Shown: positions 18,160 through 26,413 of the stretch, piece by piece
Layout of the letters: the number at the start of each line of letters is the position of its first letter
Numbering within the stretch: the first letter of the stretch is position 1
Source of the DNA: Streptomyces cyaneochromogenes
GTDB taxonomy: Bacteria; Actinomycetota; Actinomycetes; Streptomycetales; Streptomycetaceae
Assembly: GCF_003963535.1 (NCBI RefSeq)
Contig: NZ_CP034539.1
Location: 1,178,001-1,242,000 of the forward strand
Direction of reading: 5' to 3'
Length of the DNA: 64,000 bases
Made by a program: the position numbers and the translations under genes
The notes under the pieces: model-generated
Databases searched by the model: none
What the model saw: the letters and a program-made list of their open reading frames with translations, nothing else
What the model was told of the DNA's origin: nothing

Positions 18160-18918
18160 ATGGAGACCGCTGACTTCGTCCGAACCCTGGACCGCGAAGG
18201 ACTGCTGCTGGCCGCGGCCGCCGAGGAGGCCGGGGTCGACGCCAAGGTGCCGACTTGCCCGGACTGGCAGGTGCGGGACCTGCTGCGGCACACAGGGGCG
18301 GTGCATCGGTGGGCCGCCGCGTTCGTCGCCCAGGCGCACACCTCGCCCCGGCCCTTGAGTGACGGCCCCGACCTCGACGGCCCCGAGCTCGTGGCCTGGT
18401 ACCGGGACAGCCACCGGCACCTGGTCGACACCCTCGACGGAGCCTCACCCGATGTGGAGTGTTGGACCTTCCACCCCGCGCCCAACCCGTCGCCCCTGGC
18501 CTTCTGGGCCCGACGGCAGGCCCATGAGACGACCGTCCACCGCTTCGACGCGGAGTCGGCGCGCGGCGGCACACCGACCGGTATCGCCCCGGAGTTCGCG
18601 GTGGACGGGATCGACGAACTGCTGCGCGGCTTCCATGCCCGCCCCAGGAGCAGGGTCCGCACGGAGGAACCGCGCCTGCTGCGAGTGCGGGCCTCGGACG
18701 CGGGCGTGGACACCGATGCGGTGTGGACCGTACGGCTGTCGGCGGAGCCGCCCGTGACCACGCGGGAGGAATCGGAGGGGGACGGAGACGCGGACGCCGA
18801 ACTGGCCGGTCCCGCCGCGCAGTTGTACCTGGCGTTGTGGAACCGGCTGCCGGTGCCCAGCGTGACCGGTGATGCCTCGCTCGCCGCGCTGTGGCGGGAG
18901 AAGTCGGCGATCGGCTGA
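18160..18918 (+). CDS. Maleylpyruvate isomerase family mycothiol-dependent enzyme
   Basis: 252 residues. The N-terminal DinB-like metal-binding bundle is visible: TADFVRTLDREGLLLAAAA, VPTCPDWQVRDLLRHTGAVH (a P-x-C-x-x-W-x-V-x-D-L-x-x-H family signature) and ARRQAHETTVHRFDAE with metal-binding histidines. The C-terminal domain ends in GPAAQLYLALWNR. Members use mycothiol as thiol cofactor for isomerisation or detoxification, which fits an actinobacterium. The start is ATG 18160. It is convergent with marR (16-nt gap). The physiological substrate is unknown. Confidence 0.88.
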   Translation: METADFVRTLDREGLLLAAAAEEAGVDAKVPTCPDWQVRDLLRHTGAVHRWAAAFVAQAHTSPRPLSDGPDLDGPELVAWYRDSHRHLVDTLDGASPDVECWTFHPAPNPSPLAFWARRQAHETTVHRFDAESARGGTPTGIAPEFAVDGIDELLRGFHARPRSRVRTEEPRLLRVRASDAGVDTDAVWTVRLSAEPPVTTREESEGDGDADAELAGPAAQLYLALWNRLPVPSVTGDASLAALWREKSAIG

Positions 18919-18934
18919 CTCCGGTGACGGGCGG

Positions 18935-19324
18935 TCAGCCGACCGGGCCGCCCGCCAGCATCCGAGTCAACACCGCACGCTGCACCGGCAGCACATCACC
19001 GTGCAGCGAGCGCCCCTTCGCCGTGAGCGCCACCTTCACACCCCGCCGGTCCTCCGCGCACATCCCGCGCTCGACCAGCCCGTCCTTCTCCAGCCGGGCG
19101 ATCAGCCGCGACAGCGCGCTCTGGCTCAGGTGAACGCGCTCGGAGATCTCCTGGACGCGGTAGGAGCAGGCACCGACCGCCAGCACGTCAAGGACCTCGA
19201 AGTCGCTGGCGCACAGCCCGTGTTGATGGAGGGCACGGTCGAGTTCGCACTGCGTGCGCGCATGCAGCGCCAGAATGTCCCGCCACTGGTCCACGAGCGC
19301 CTGTTCGGCCTTCTTCGCCGCCAT
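18935..19324 (-). CDS. MarR family transcriptional regulator
   Basis: 129 residues with a winged helix: CASDFEVLDVLAVGACSYRV, then LSQSALSRLIARLEKDGLVE (recognition helix) and RRGVKVALTAKGRSLH (wing). It is divergent from an MFS efflux gene, with 84 nt between the starts. A 34-bp symmetrical A/T-rich operator lies in that gap. The arrangement is the standard one for a MarR repressor that controls both itself and the exporter and releases DNA on binding the exported compound. Confidence 0.92.
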   Translation of the reverse strand: MAAKKAEQALVDQWRDILALHARTQCELDRALHQHGLCASDFEVLDVLAVGACSYRVQEISERVHLSQSALSRLIARLEKDGLVERGMCAEDRRGVKVALTAKGRSLHGDVLPVQRAVLTRMLAGGPVG

Positions 19325-19354
19325 GGGCGCACCGTAGCAGAGATCCGCGTTCAT

Positions 19355-19388
19355 TGCATCGGCATTAAATGCATTTGCATTCGATGCA
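19355..19388. promoter_or_regulatory. Palindromic operator between marR and MFS genes
   Basis: A nested palindrome centred at 19371.5: outer arms TGCATCG (19355-19361) and CGATGCA (19382-19388), inner perfect palindrome AAATGCATTT (19367-19376). The TGCAT word recurs through the region. It is A/T-rich against a very GC-rich background and lies between the two divergent starts. It is probably the MarR binding site. Confidence 0.75.
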
Positions 19389-19408
19389 TGCGCATGTACT
19401 GTCGTCGC

Positions 19409-20890
19409 ATGACCTCTCCGCTCACCCACCCCACGTCCGCGGGTCGTTGGACGCCCCGCCTGTGGGGCACCCTCCTGGTGCTGTGCGCCGCGATGTTCCT
19501 GGACGCGCTGGACGTGTCGATGGTCGGTGTCGCCCTGCCGTCCATCGGCGCCGACCTGGGCCTGTCCACCTCGACCCTGCAATGGATCGTCAGCGGCTAC
19601 ATCCTGGGCTACGGCGGCCTGCTCCTCCTCGGCGGACGGACCGCCGACCTGCTGGGCCGCCGCCAGGTGTTCCTGGTGGCCCTCGCCGTCTTCGCGCTCG
19701 CCTCCCTGCTCGGCGGGCTCGTCGACTCGGGTCCGCTGCTGATCGCCAGCCGCTTCGTCAAGGGCCTGGCCGCCGCCTTCACCGCGCCCGCCGGCCTGTC
19801 CATCATCACCACGACCTTCGCCGAGGGCCCGGTACGCAACCGCGCGCTGGCGATCTACACCACCTGCGGCGCCACCGGCTACTCGATGGGGCTCGTCTTC
19901 TCGGGCCTGCTCACCGAGGCCAGTTGGCGCCTGACCATGCTGCTGCCCGCGCCCGTCGCCCTGATCGCGCTGTTCGCGGGGCTGAAGCTGCTGCCGCGCA
20001 GCGAGCGGGAGAAGAGCACCGGCGGGTACGACGTCCCGGGCGCCGTCCTCGGCACCGCCTCGATGCTGCTGCTCGTCTTCACGGTCGTCGAGGCGCCGGA
20101 GGTGGGCTGGGGCTCCCTGCGCACCATCCTGTCCTTCATCGCGGTCGCCGTCCTGCTGGCCGCCTTCGTCGCCGTCGAGCGACGCAGCCCGAGCCCGCTG
20201 ATCCGGCTGGGCGTGCTGCGTTCGGGTCCTCAAGTACGGGCTCAGCTGGGCGCGTTGACGTTCGTCGGCAGCTACATCGGCTTCCAGTTCCTGGTCACGC
20301 TGTACATGCAGCAACTGCTCGGCTGGTCGGCGCTGCACACCGCGCTGGCCTTCCTGCCGGCGGGCGCGCTCGTGGCGCTGTCGGCGACGAAGGTCGGGGC
20401 GATCATCGACCGGTTCGGTACGGCCCGGCTGATCGCGATCGGCTTCGCCCTGATGGTCGCCGGCTACATCCTGTTCCTGCGCATCGACCTCGACCCGGTC
20501 TACGCGGCGGTGATCCTGCCCACCATGCTGCTGGTCGGCTCGGCCTTCGCGCTCACCTTCCCCTCGCTCAACGTCCAGGCCACGAACGGCGTCGACGAGC
20601 ACGAGCAGGGCATGGTCTCCGGGCTGCTCAACACCTCGGTCCAGGTCGGCGGCGCGCTGTTCCTGGCCGTTGTGACGGCGGTCCTGACGGCGAACGCGCC
20701 CGAGGAGCCGGGGGCGTCCCCGCAGGCCGTCCTCGACAGCTACCTGCCCGCCCTGGTGGTGATCACGGTGATCGCGGTCGCGGGCCTGCTGATCTCCCTC
20801 ACCGGACTGCGCACCCGTCGTACACAGCAGACCGTCGTGGTCGCCAAGTCCACATCCCAGGAGGCGGAACGCGTCACGGTACGCGACTAG
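19409..20890 (+). CDS. MFS transporter of the DHA2 (14-TMS, drug efflux) type
   Basis: 493 residues with about 14 hydrophobic segments. Seen: LDALDVSMVGVALPSIGADL (family motif D1-like in TMS1), GGRTADLLGRRQVFL (motif A) and ASRFVKGLAAAFTAPAGLS. A second half begins near residue 260. It probably expels a toxic compound by proton antiport. The start ATG lies 21 nt from the operator's right arm and has no ribosome site, which suggests a leaderless message. It is followed by a strong terminator. Confidence 0.92.
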   Translation: MTSPLTHPTSAGRWTPRLWGTLLVLCAAMFLDALDVSMVGVALPSIGADLGLSTSTLQWIVSGYILGYGGLLLLGGRTADLLGRRQVFLVALAVFALASLLGGLVDSGPLLIASRFVKGLAAAFTAPAGLSIITTTFAEGPVRNRALAIYTTCGATGYSMGLVFSGLLTEASWRLTMLLPAPVALIALFAGLKLLPRSEREKSTGGYDVPGAVLGTASMLLLVFTVVEAPEVGWGSLRTILSFIAVAVLLAAFVAVERRSPSPLIRLGVLRSGPQVRAQLGALTFVGSYIGFQFLVTLYMQQLLGWSALHTALAFLPAGALVALSATKVGAIIDRFGTARLIAIGFALMVAGYILFLRIDLDPVYAAVILPTMLLVGSAFALTFPSLNVQATNGVDEHEQGMVSGLLNTSVQVGGALFLAVVTAVLTANAPEEPGASPQAVLDSYLPALVVITVIAVAGLLISLTGLRTRRTQQTVVVAKSTSQEAERVTVRD

Positions 20891-20908
20891 GGGGCCGCCT
20901 CCGACACC

Positions 20909-20946
20909 GTGCGCCCGGCGGAGCCTGCTTGCTCCGCCGGGCGCAC
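20909..20946 (+). terminator. Strong hairpin terminator after the MFS gene
   Basis: A 16-bp perfect stem (20909-20924 with 20931-20946) and a 6-nt loop CTGCTT. It starts 18 nt after the MFS stop. Confidence 0.9.
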
Positions 20947-20964
20947 GCCTGTGAAACTCCGCGT

Positions 20965-21270
20965 GTGACCACGTATGGGGGGCGGCGCAGTCAGGCCGAG
21001 CGGGACGTGATCACGGTGGAGATCGGATACGCCCTGTGCAGTGCGGCGTTCGCGGCGGCCGTGTTGTTCGGGGCCGTCGCGGGACCGGCGTTCGCCTTCG
21101 ACCTGTCGGCCGGGGCGCGCGGCACGCTCGTCGCGGCCGGGGCGACCGCGGCCGCCGTGCTCTTCGTCGCCCGCGTCGTCAGCGTGCTGGTCCGCTTCGG
21201 GCAGTCACGCGCCGCCCGGGACGGGGCTGCTCAGCCCAGCCAGCCCGGCCGTACCAGCCCCGACTCATAG
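20965..21270 (+). CDS. DUF6332 small membrane protein
   Basis: 101 residues from GTG 20965. The start region GRRSQAERDVITVEIGYALC and two hydrophobic helices (SAAFAAAVLFGAVAGPAFAF and LVAAGATAAAVLFVARVVSV) match the DUF6332 family found in Streptomyces. The role is unknown. The last 40 nt overlap the 3' end of the convergent response-regulator gene, so the C-terminal tail (QPSQPGRTSPDS) is encoded opposite that gene. It belongs to no visible operon. Confidence 0.8.
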   Translation: MTTYGGRRSQAERDVITVEIGYALCSAAFAAAVLFGAVAGPAFAFDLSAGARGTLVAAGATAAAVLFVARVVSVLVRFGQSRAARDGAAQPSQPGRTSPDS

Positions 21271-21896
21271 GCCAGGACGACGAGTTGGGCCCGGTCGCGG
21301 GCGCCGAGCTTCACCATCGTGCGGCTGACGTGGGTCTTCGCGGTGAGGGGGCTGACCACCAGGCGGCGGGCGATCTCCTCGTTGGACAGGCCGATGCCGA
21401 CCAGCGCCATCACCTCCCGCTCGCGCTCGGTGAGTTCGGTGAGCGCACCGGCGGCCGCGGGCTCCTTGGAGCGGGCGGCGAACTCGGCGATCAGGCGTCG
21501 CGTCACCCCCGGCGAGAGCAGGGCGTCCCCCTCCACGACCGCCCGTACGGCGCGCAGGAGTTCCTCGGGCTCGGTGTCCTTGACCAGGAAGCCGGAGGCG
21601 CCCGAGCGGATGGCCTCGAAGACGTACTCGTCGAGCTCGAAGGTGGTCAGCATGACCACCTTGACGCCGTTCAGGGCACCGTCCTCGGTGATCCGGCGGG
21701 TCGCGGCCAGGCCGTCCAGGACCGGCATGCGGATGTCCATCAGGACGACGTCGGGCCGCAGTTCGCGCACCTTGCGCAAGGCCTCCTCGCCGTCGGACGC
21801 CTCCCCCGCCACCTCGATGTCCGGCTGCGCGTCGAGCAGCGCACGGAAGCCGGCCCGCACCAGTGACTGGTCGTCGGCGAGCAGTACCCGGATCAC
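21231..21896 (-). CDS. NarL/LuxR-type response regulator
   Basis: 221 residues. The receiver domain has acidic pocket Asp8/Asp9, phospho-acceptor Asp54 (VVLMDIRMPVLDG), Thr in VVMLTTFE and Lys in FLVKDTEPEELL. The C-terminal LuxR helix-turn-helix reads LTEREREVMALVGIGLSNEE, then ARRLVVSPLTAKTHVSR. It is overlapped by 4 nt (ATGA) by the upstream histidine kinase gene, which is its evident partner. Its regulon is not visible here. Confidence 0.95.
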   Translation of the reverse strand: MIRVLLADDQSLVRAGFRALLDAQPDIEVAGEASDGEEALRKVRELRPDVVLMDIRMPVLDGLAATRRITEDGALNGVKVVMLTTFELDEYVFEAIRSGASGFLVKDTEPEELLRAVRAVVEGDALLSPGVTRRLIAEFAARSKEPAAAGALTELTEREREVMALVGIGLSNEEIARRLVVSPLTAKTHVSRTMVKLGARDRAQLVVLAYESGLVRPGWLG

Positions 21897-23137
21897 CGGT
21901 CCTCCTTGGTCTCGGCAGAAGCCTTCAACGGCAGTACGGCGAGCACCCGGAACCCGCCGTCGGCACGCGGGCCCGCCTCGATCGTGCCACCCAGCGCGGC
22001 CGCCCGCTCCCGCATTCCGGCGAGTCCGTTGCCGCTGCCGCCCGCGTCGGCGCCGGTCGCCGGACCGTCGTCGTCGATACGCAACCGTAGCGTCGCTCCG
22101 TCGTCCTGATCGAGGTGCACGCGCGCGTGACGCGATCCCGAGTGGCGTACGACGTTGGTGAGGGCCTCCTGGACGATCCGGAACGCGGCGAGGTCGGTGC
22201 CGGGCGGGAGGCGGGGCGGCTCGCCCTCAACCTCGACGGTGAGGCCCGCGCCGGCCGCCTGCTCCACCAGTTCGGGCAGCCGGTCCAGGCCGGGTGCCGG
22301 GGCGCGCGGCGCGTCGCCGGGGGTGCGCAGCGTGTCGAGGACCTGGCGGACCTCGCCGAGCGCCTCCTTGCTCTGGGCCTTGATGGTGGTGAGCGCCGTG
22401 CGCGCCTGCTCGGGGTCGGTGTCGAGGAGCGCGAGGCCGACGCCCGCCTGCACATTGATCACGCTGATGCTGTGCGCGAGGACGTCGTGCAGCTCGCGGG
22501 CGATCCGCAGCCGCTCCTCGTCGGCCCGTCGCCGCGCCGCCTGCGCCCGCTCGGCCCGCTCCCGCGCCCACTGCTCGCGCCGGGTCTTGGCCAGCTCCGA
22601 CACCGCCAGAACGGCCGCGACCCAGGCGGCGATCACGCCCTCCTGCCCCCAGGGGGCGGCCGAGTCGCCGGACGGCGGCAGCCACTCGTACAGCCAGTGG
22701 GCCACCAGCGCGTGCCCGGCCCAGAACACCCCGATCGCCGCCCAGGCGGCCCTGCGATGTCCCATGACGATCGCGTTGAAGCAGGCCACGGCGACGGCCA
22801 CGAAGACCGGCCCGTAGGGATACCCGGCGCCCAGGTACACAGTGGCGGCCACCGCCGTGCCGAACACGACGGCCACCGGATACCGCTTGCGCCACAGCAG
22901 CAGTCCCGCCGCCACGAACAGCAGCACGCGCGCGAAGGGGTCGAGGGCCTCCCGGTCGTCCAGTTGCCCCCGAGCCGCGAAGTTCGAGCCGGCCAGCACG
23001 AAGACGGTGATCAGGACGGTGGAGCGCCAGGGCAGGCGAGGAGCGCGCTCCTCGCCGTCCTCCCGGTTCCACCACGGCGGCCCGTGCCGCCACCACATCG
23101 GCGGACCGCCGCCCCGGCGTCCCTGCTGCTCGTCCAT
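21893..23137 (-). CDS. Sensor histidine kinase (HisKA_3 / NarX type)
   Basis: 414 residues from ATG 23137; a GTG at 23146 is also in frame. The N-terminus is rich in Trp and Gly (MWWRHGPPWW). About five or six hydrophobic segments follow and anchor it in the membrane with little extracellular sequence, as in DesK-like sensors. The phosphoacceptor is His217 in ARELHDVLAHSISVINVQAG. The ATPase domain has EALTNVVRHS (N box), DDDGPA (G1) and GNGLAGMRERAAALGG (G2). It phosphorylates the coupled response regulator. The signal is unknown. Confidence 0.94.
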   Translation of the reverse strand: MDEQQGRRGGGPPMWWRHGPPWWNREDGEERAPRLPWRSTVLITVFVLAGSNFAARGQLDDREALDPFARVLLFVAAGLLLWRKRYPVAVVFGTAVAATVYLGAGYPYGPVFVAVAVACFNAIVMGHRRAAWAAIGVFWAGHALVAHWLYEWLPPSGDSAAPWGQEGVIAAWVAAVLAVSELAKTRREQWARERAERAQAARRRADEERLRIARELHDVLAHSISVINVQAGVGLALLDTDPEQARTALTTIKAQSKEALGEVRQVLDTLRTPGDAPRAPAPGLDRLPELVEQAAGAGLTVEVEGEPPRLPPGTDLAAFRIVQEALTNVVRHSGSRHARVHLDQDDGATLRLRIDDDGPATGADAGGSGNGLAGMRERAAALGGTIEAGPRADGGFRVLAVLPLKASAETKEDR

Positions 23138-23190
23138 GTCCGCCACGCTAGACGCGACGGCGGCCGGGCGGCGTCACCCGCGCGTGGTGA

Positions 23191-23637
23191 TCACACGTAC
23201 TCCCGGCGAAGTACGTCCGCGGCCTCGGCCTCCCTGATCCGCAATCGCCGCAGCCGCCGTGGCATCCACCAGTTGGCCCGCCCGGCGAGCCGCATCGTCA
23301 CCGGCAACAGGACGACCCGGACGAGGGTGGCGTCGACGAGGATCGTCAGGGCCGTGCCGACGCCGAGTTCCTTGAGGAAGACGACGCCCGACGTGGCGTA
23401 CGAGAGGAAGGAGAGGGCCAGGATCCCGGCCGCTGCGGTGATCAGGGGCGCACTGCGCCGGATGCCCTCGCCGACCGCCCGCTCGGTGTCCCCCGTGCGC
23501 TCGTGCTCCTCCTTGATGCGGGCCGGCAGGAAGACCTCGTAGTCCATGGACAGCCCGTACGCCACGCAGAACATCGGCACCGGGATGCTCGGCTCGATCG
23601 AGCCCGTCGGCGTGAAGCCGAGCAGCCCGGCCAGATG
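23191..23637 (-). pseudogene. C-terminal fragment of an MMPL/RND-family transporter
   Basis: The frame encodes the last about 145 residues of an MMPL membrane protein: HLAGLLGFTPTGSIEPSIPV, then MFCVAYGLSMDYEVFLPARI (diagnostic GLSMDYEVF), TERAVGEGIRRSAPLITAAA, and LVDATLVRVVLLPVTMRLAG. Full-length relatives have about 700 residues with two copies of this six-helix unit. Everything upstream of about 23637 is missing, and the DNA there becomes a BTAD regulator fragment on the other strand. It has no start or ribosome site, so it is a truncated remnant. Confidence 0.85.
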
Positions 23638-23842
23638 TGCGAGCGCCTCGTCGAGCTGCTGATGCTCGCCCTGTGCCGCACCGGCCGCCCGTCGGACGCG
23701 CTCACCGCGTACGAGGCGGCTCGGCGCAGGCCGGCCGAGGCCCTGGGCGCGGAACCCGGGGCCCGCACTGCGCTCACTGCACGCACGGATCCTGCGCCAG
23801 GACCCGGAACTGCTGCCGTCGCCGCCGGTACCCGTGGTCTGA
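23638..23842 (+). pseudogene. C-terminal fragment of a BTAD (AfsR/SARP-type) regulator, frameshifted
   Basis: The plus strand reads CERLVELLMLALCRTGRPSD, then ALTAYEAARRRPAEALGAEP, the end of a bacterial transcriptional activation domain. After about 23760 the frame must shift to continue as PALRSLHARILRQDPELLPS and a stop at 23840-23842, the usual end of this domain. The DNA-binding N-terminus and about 180 residues are missing. It joins the MMPL fragment head to head at about 23637. It is a decayed regulator gene. Confidence 0.75.
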
Positions 23843-23856
23843 CGATCCGCGCCGGC

Positions 23857-24576
23857 CTACCGTCGCCCCTCCACCGGGCCGTCCACCAGGCCCACCCCTT
23901 GCGCGAGCCGGGCCACCGCGTGCCGGAAGAACGTCTCCCTGTCCTCCACGACCCGGTTGAACTGCCCGAACAGCTCGAAACCGACGAGCCCGAAGAGCTC
24001 GCCCCAGGCGGCGATGAGCGCCGCGACCGCCGCCGGAGGGAGGTCGGGGGCCAGGTCGGCGGCCATGCGCTCGGCCTCGGGCCGCAGGTCGGCGGGCAGC
24101 GGCGGGGGTTCGGTGAGGGCGGAGCCGTGATGGGCGTCGCGGACGATGCCGATGAAGACGAGTCCGACGCGGGAGGCGGGCGGGACGGTGGTGGCGGGGG
24201 CGGTGTAGCCGGGCACGGGCGAGCCGTAGATCAGCGCGTACTCGTGCGGATGCCGCAGGGCCCAGTCGCGTACGGCCTGCGCGACCGCCGTCCAGCGCTG
24301 TACGGGGCCGTCGGCCGCGGCCTTCTCGCGCGCCGCTTCGGCACTCTCCCCGATGGCGTTGTAGGCGTCGATGATGAGAGCGGTCAGCAGGTCGTCGCGG
24401 CTGGGGAAGTACCGGTAGAGCGCGGAGGAGACCATGCCGAGTTCGCGGGCCACGGCGCGCAGCGACAGCTTGGCGGCGCCCTCGGCCGCGAGCTGTCTGC
24501 GCGCCTCGTCCTTGATGGCGGCGGTGACTTCCATCCGGGCGCGGGCGCGGGCGCCCTGTGCGGTGCTGCTGCTCAT
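23857..24576 (-). CDS. TetR family regulator
   Basis: 239 residues. The helix-turn-helix is at about 25-65: EVTAAIKDEARRQLAAEGAA, then KLSLRAVARELGMVSSALYR and YFPSRDDLLTALI. The C-terminal ligand domain (HPHEYALIYGSPVPGY, AWGELFGLVGFELFGQF) is the WHG/TetR_C_13 type. The start is ATG 24576. It is divergent from a DUF385 gene; the 136-nt gap holds repeated GAGAGC palindromes that are likely its operators. It probably represses itself and the DUF385 gene until a small ligand binds. Confidence 0.93.
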   Translation of the reverse strand: MSSSTAQGARARARMEVTAAIKDEARRQLAAEGAAKLSLRAVARELGMVSSALYRYFPSRDDLLTALIIDAYNAIGESAEAAREKAAADGPVQRWTAVAQAVRDWALRHPHEYALIYGSPVPGYTAPATTVPPASRVGLVFIGIVRDAHHGSALTEPPPLPADLRPEAERMAADLAPDLPPAAVAALIAAWGELFGLVGFELFGQFNRVVEDRETFFRHAVARLAQGVGLVDGPVEGRR

Positions 24577-24618
24577 GACAGGCAGTCTCCCACGAACAGC
24601 GGAGCAGTGCACCAATTC

Positions 24619-24633
24619 GAGAGCACTGCTCTT
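24619..24633. promoter_or_regulatory. TetR operator copy 1
   Basis: GAGAGCACTGCTCTT, a near-perfect inverted repeat (GAGAGCA/TGCTCTT) 43 nt upstream of the TetR start. It shares its half site with the second cluster at 24661-24686. Confidence 0.65.
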
Positions 24634-24660
24634 GCTTTGGATCAGCGATCTCGTGCACAC

Positions 24661-24686
24661 TGCTCTCAAGCGAGAGCACCGCTCTC
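24661..24686. promoter_or_regulatory. TetR operator copy 2 (overlapping palindromes)
   Basis: TGCTCTC (24661-24667) and GAGAGCA (24672-24678) form one inverted repeat. GAGAGC (24672-24677), ACC, GCTCTC (24681-24686) forms a second one sharing the middle half site. It lies 26 nt before the DUF385 start codon, so it would block its transcription. Confidence 0.65.
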
Positions 24687-24712
24687 TCAATCGGGAACTC
24701 CGGGGAGTCACC

Positions 24713-25162
24713 ATGTCGTCGCCGTACTACCTCAAGGGCAGCCCGCTCAACGTCCGCCTCAACAGCGTCATCGGCTGGCTGGCCCGGCACGGTCTGAGTC
24801 TCGCGGGCACGGCGGAGATGTCCGTGCGCGGACGCAAGAGCGGCAGGATGCAGCGCATTCCGGTCAACCCGCACACCTACGAGGGCACGCAGTACCTCGT
24901 CTCGGCACGCGGCCACTCCCAGTGGGTGCGCAACATGCGTGCCGCCGCCGGCGGGGAGCTGCGGGTCGGACGCAGGGTCCGTGAGTTCACCGCGGTGGAG
25001 CTTCCCGACGCGGAGAAGCTCCCGATCCTGCGGACCTACCTGGAGAAGTGGGGCTGGGAGGTCAACCAGTACTTCAACGGGGTCACCGCGAAGTCCTCCG
25101 ACGAGGAGATCGTCGCGGCCGCCCCGGATCACCCCGTCTTCCGGATCACCGTCAAGAAGTGA
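24713..25162 (+). CDS. DUF385 / F420-dependent nitroreductase-like family protein
   Basis: 149 residues. The family is a split-barrel fold that includes deazaflavin (F420)-dependent nitroreductases and quinone reductases. Seen: SLAGTAEMSVRGRKSGRMQR, then IPVNPHTYEGTQYLVSARGH and SQWVRNMRAAAGGELRVGRR (typical W-x-x-N-x-R with G-G). ATG 24713 has GGGGAG 7 nt upstream. It is controlled by the divergent TetR through the repeated GAGAGC sites. The likely role is redox detoxification. The cofactor is family knowledge and not proven here. Confidence 0.88.
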   Translation: MSSPYYLKGSPLNVRLNSVIGWLARHGLSLAGTAEMSVRGRKSGRMQRIPVNPHTYEGTQYLVSARGHSQWVRNMRAAAGGELRVGRRVREFTAVELPDAEKLPILRTYLEKWGWEVNQYFNGVTAKSSDEEIVAAAPDHPVFRITVKK

Positions 25163-25174
25163 CCCGGGTGGCGC

Positions 25175-26413
25175 TCAGGAGGTGGCCTCGTCGCCCGCCA
25201 CCACCGGACGGCGGTCCAGCGCGGTCAGGGCGCGGTGGGCCATCGGGTGGGTACGGACGATGTCGGCCAGCGACGTGGAGCCCCGGGTGATGTCCATGAA
25301 CGCCTTCCAGGCCGGCCGGAAACCGGTCAGGGTGGCGTGGAAGAGGCCGGGCCGGCGCTCGAACACCGTCAGCAGCCGCTTGCCGACGCTCATCTCGACG
25401 CCGAGGCCCGCCTTGACCGCGAAGGCGTAGTTCAGGGCCTGGCGCCGGGTGTCCACCGCGTCGTGCGCCTCGGCGATGCGCACCGCCCACTCCCCCGCGA
25501 GGCGCCCCGACCTGAGCGCGAACGAGATCCCCTCGCGCGTCCACGGCTCCAGCAGGCCCGCGGCGTCACCGCACACCAGCACGCGCCCGCGCGAGAGCGG
25601 CGAGTCATCGGCGCGGCAGCGCGTCAAGTGGCCGGAGGAGATGCTCGGTTCGAACCCGGCGAGCCCGAGCCGCCCGATGAACTCCTCCAAGTACCGCTTG
25701 GTGGCGGCGCCTTCACCGCGCGCCGAGATCACCCCGACGGTGAGGGTGTCCCCCTTGGGGAACACCCAGCCGTAACTGCCGGGAATCGGCCCCCAGTCGA
25801 TGAGCACCCGACCCTTCCAGTCCTCGGCGACCGTCTCCGGCACCGGGATCTCCGCCTCCAGGCCGAGATCCACCTGGTCGAGCTTCACCCCGACGTGTGC
25901 CCCTATGCGGCTGGCGCTGCCGTCCGCGCCCACGACCGCCCGCGCGAGCAGCGTCTCGCCGCCCTGCAGGACGACGGCGACGCTGCGCCGGTCCGGCACC
26001 GCCGAGCCGTGCTGCTCGACGCGCTGCACGGTGACGCCCGTACGCAGCTCGGCGCCCGCCTTCTGTGCGTGCTCGACGAGCTGCTGGTCGAACTCGGGCC
26101 GGTTGATCAGCCCGAACAGCATCTGCTTGGAGCGGCGGGTCCTGCTGAAGCGGCCGTTGTTCGAGAACGTGACCGCGTGCACCCGGTCCCGGAAGGGCAG
26201 CTCGAAACCGGGCGGCAGGGAATCGCGCGAGGGGCCGATGATGCCGCCGCCGCACGTCTTGTAGCGCGGCAGCTCCGCCTTCTCCAGCACCAGCACGCGC
26301 CGCCCGGCGACCGCCGCCGCATAGGCGGCCGAGGCTCCCGCGGGTCCCGCGCCCACCACGACGACGTCCCACACCCGCTGCACGTCGTCCGCCGAAGAGT
26401 TCTCGCTGCTCAC
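25175..26413 (-). CDS. Geranylgeranyl reductase family FAD-dependent oxidoreductase
   Basis: 412 residues from GTG 26413. FAD-binding Rossmann motif DVVVVGAGPAGASAAYAAA near the N-terminus, then PRYKTCGGGIIGPS (the C-G-G-G of geranylgeranyl reductases), AVVGADGSASRIGAHVG, and RVLVCGDAAGLLEPWTREGI (second FAD motif, GDAAG). Members reduce isoprenoid double bonds, as in menaquinone or lipid side chains, or act as related flavoproteins. It lies 12 nt from the convergent DUF385 gene and is divergent from the M20 peptidase. The exact substrate is unknown. Confidence 0.9.
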   Translation of the reverse strand: MSSENSSADDVQRVWDVVVVGAGPAGASAAYAAAVAGRRVLVLEKAELPRYKTCGGGIIGPSRDSLPPGFELPFRDRVHAVTFSNNGRFSRTRRSKQMLFGLINRPEFDQQLVEHAQKAGAELRTGVTVQRVEQHGSAVPDRRSVAVVLQGGETLLARAVVGADGSASRIGAHVGVKLDQVDLGLEAEIPVPETVAEDWKGRVLIDWGPIPGSYGWVFPKGDTLTVGVISARGEGAATKRYLEEFIGRLGLAGFEPSISSGHLTRCRADDSPLSRGRVLVCGDAAGLLEPWTREGISFALRSGRLAGEWAVRIAEAHDAVDTRRQALNYAFAVKAGLGVEMSVGKRLLTVFERRPGLFHATLTGFRPAWKAFMDITRGSTSLADIVRTHPMAHRALTALDRRPVVAGDEATS

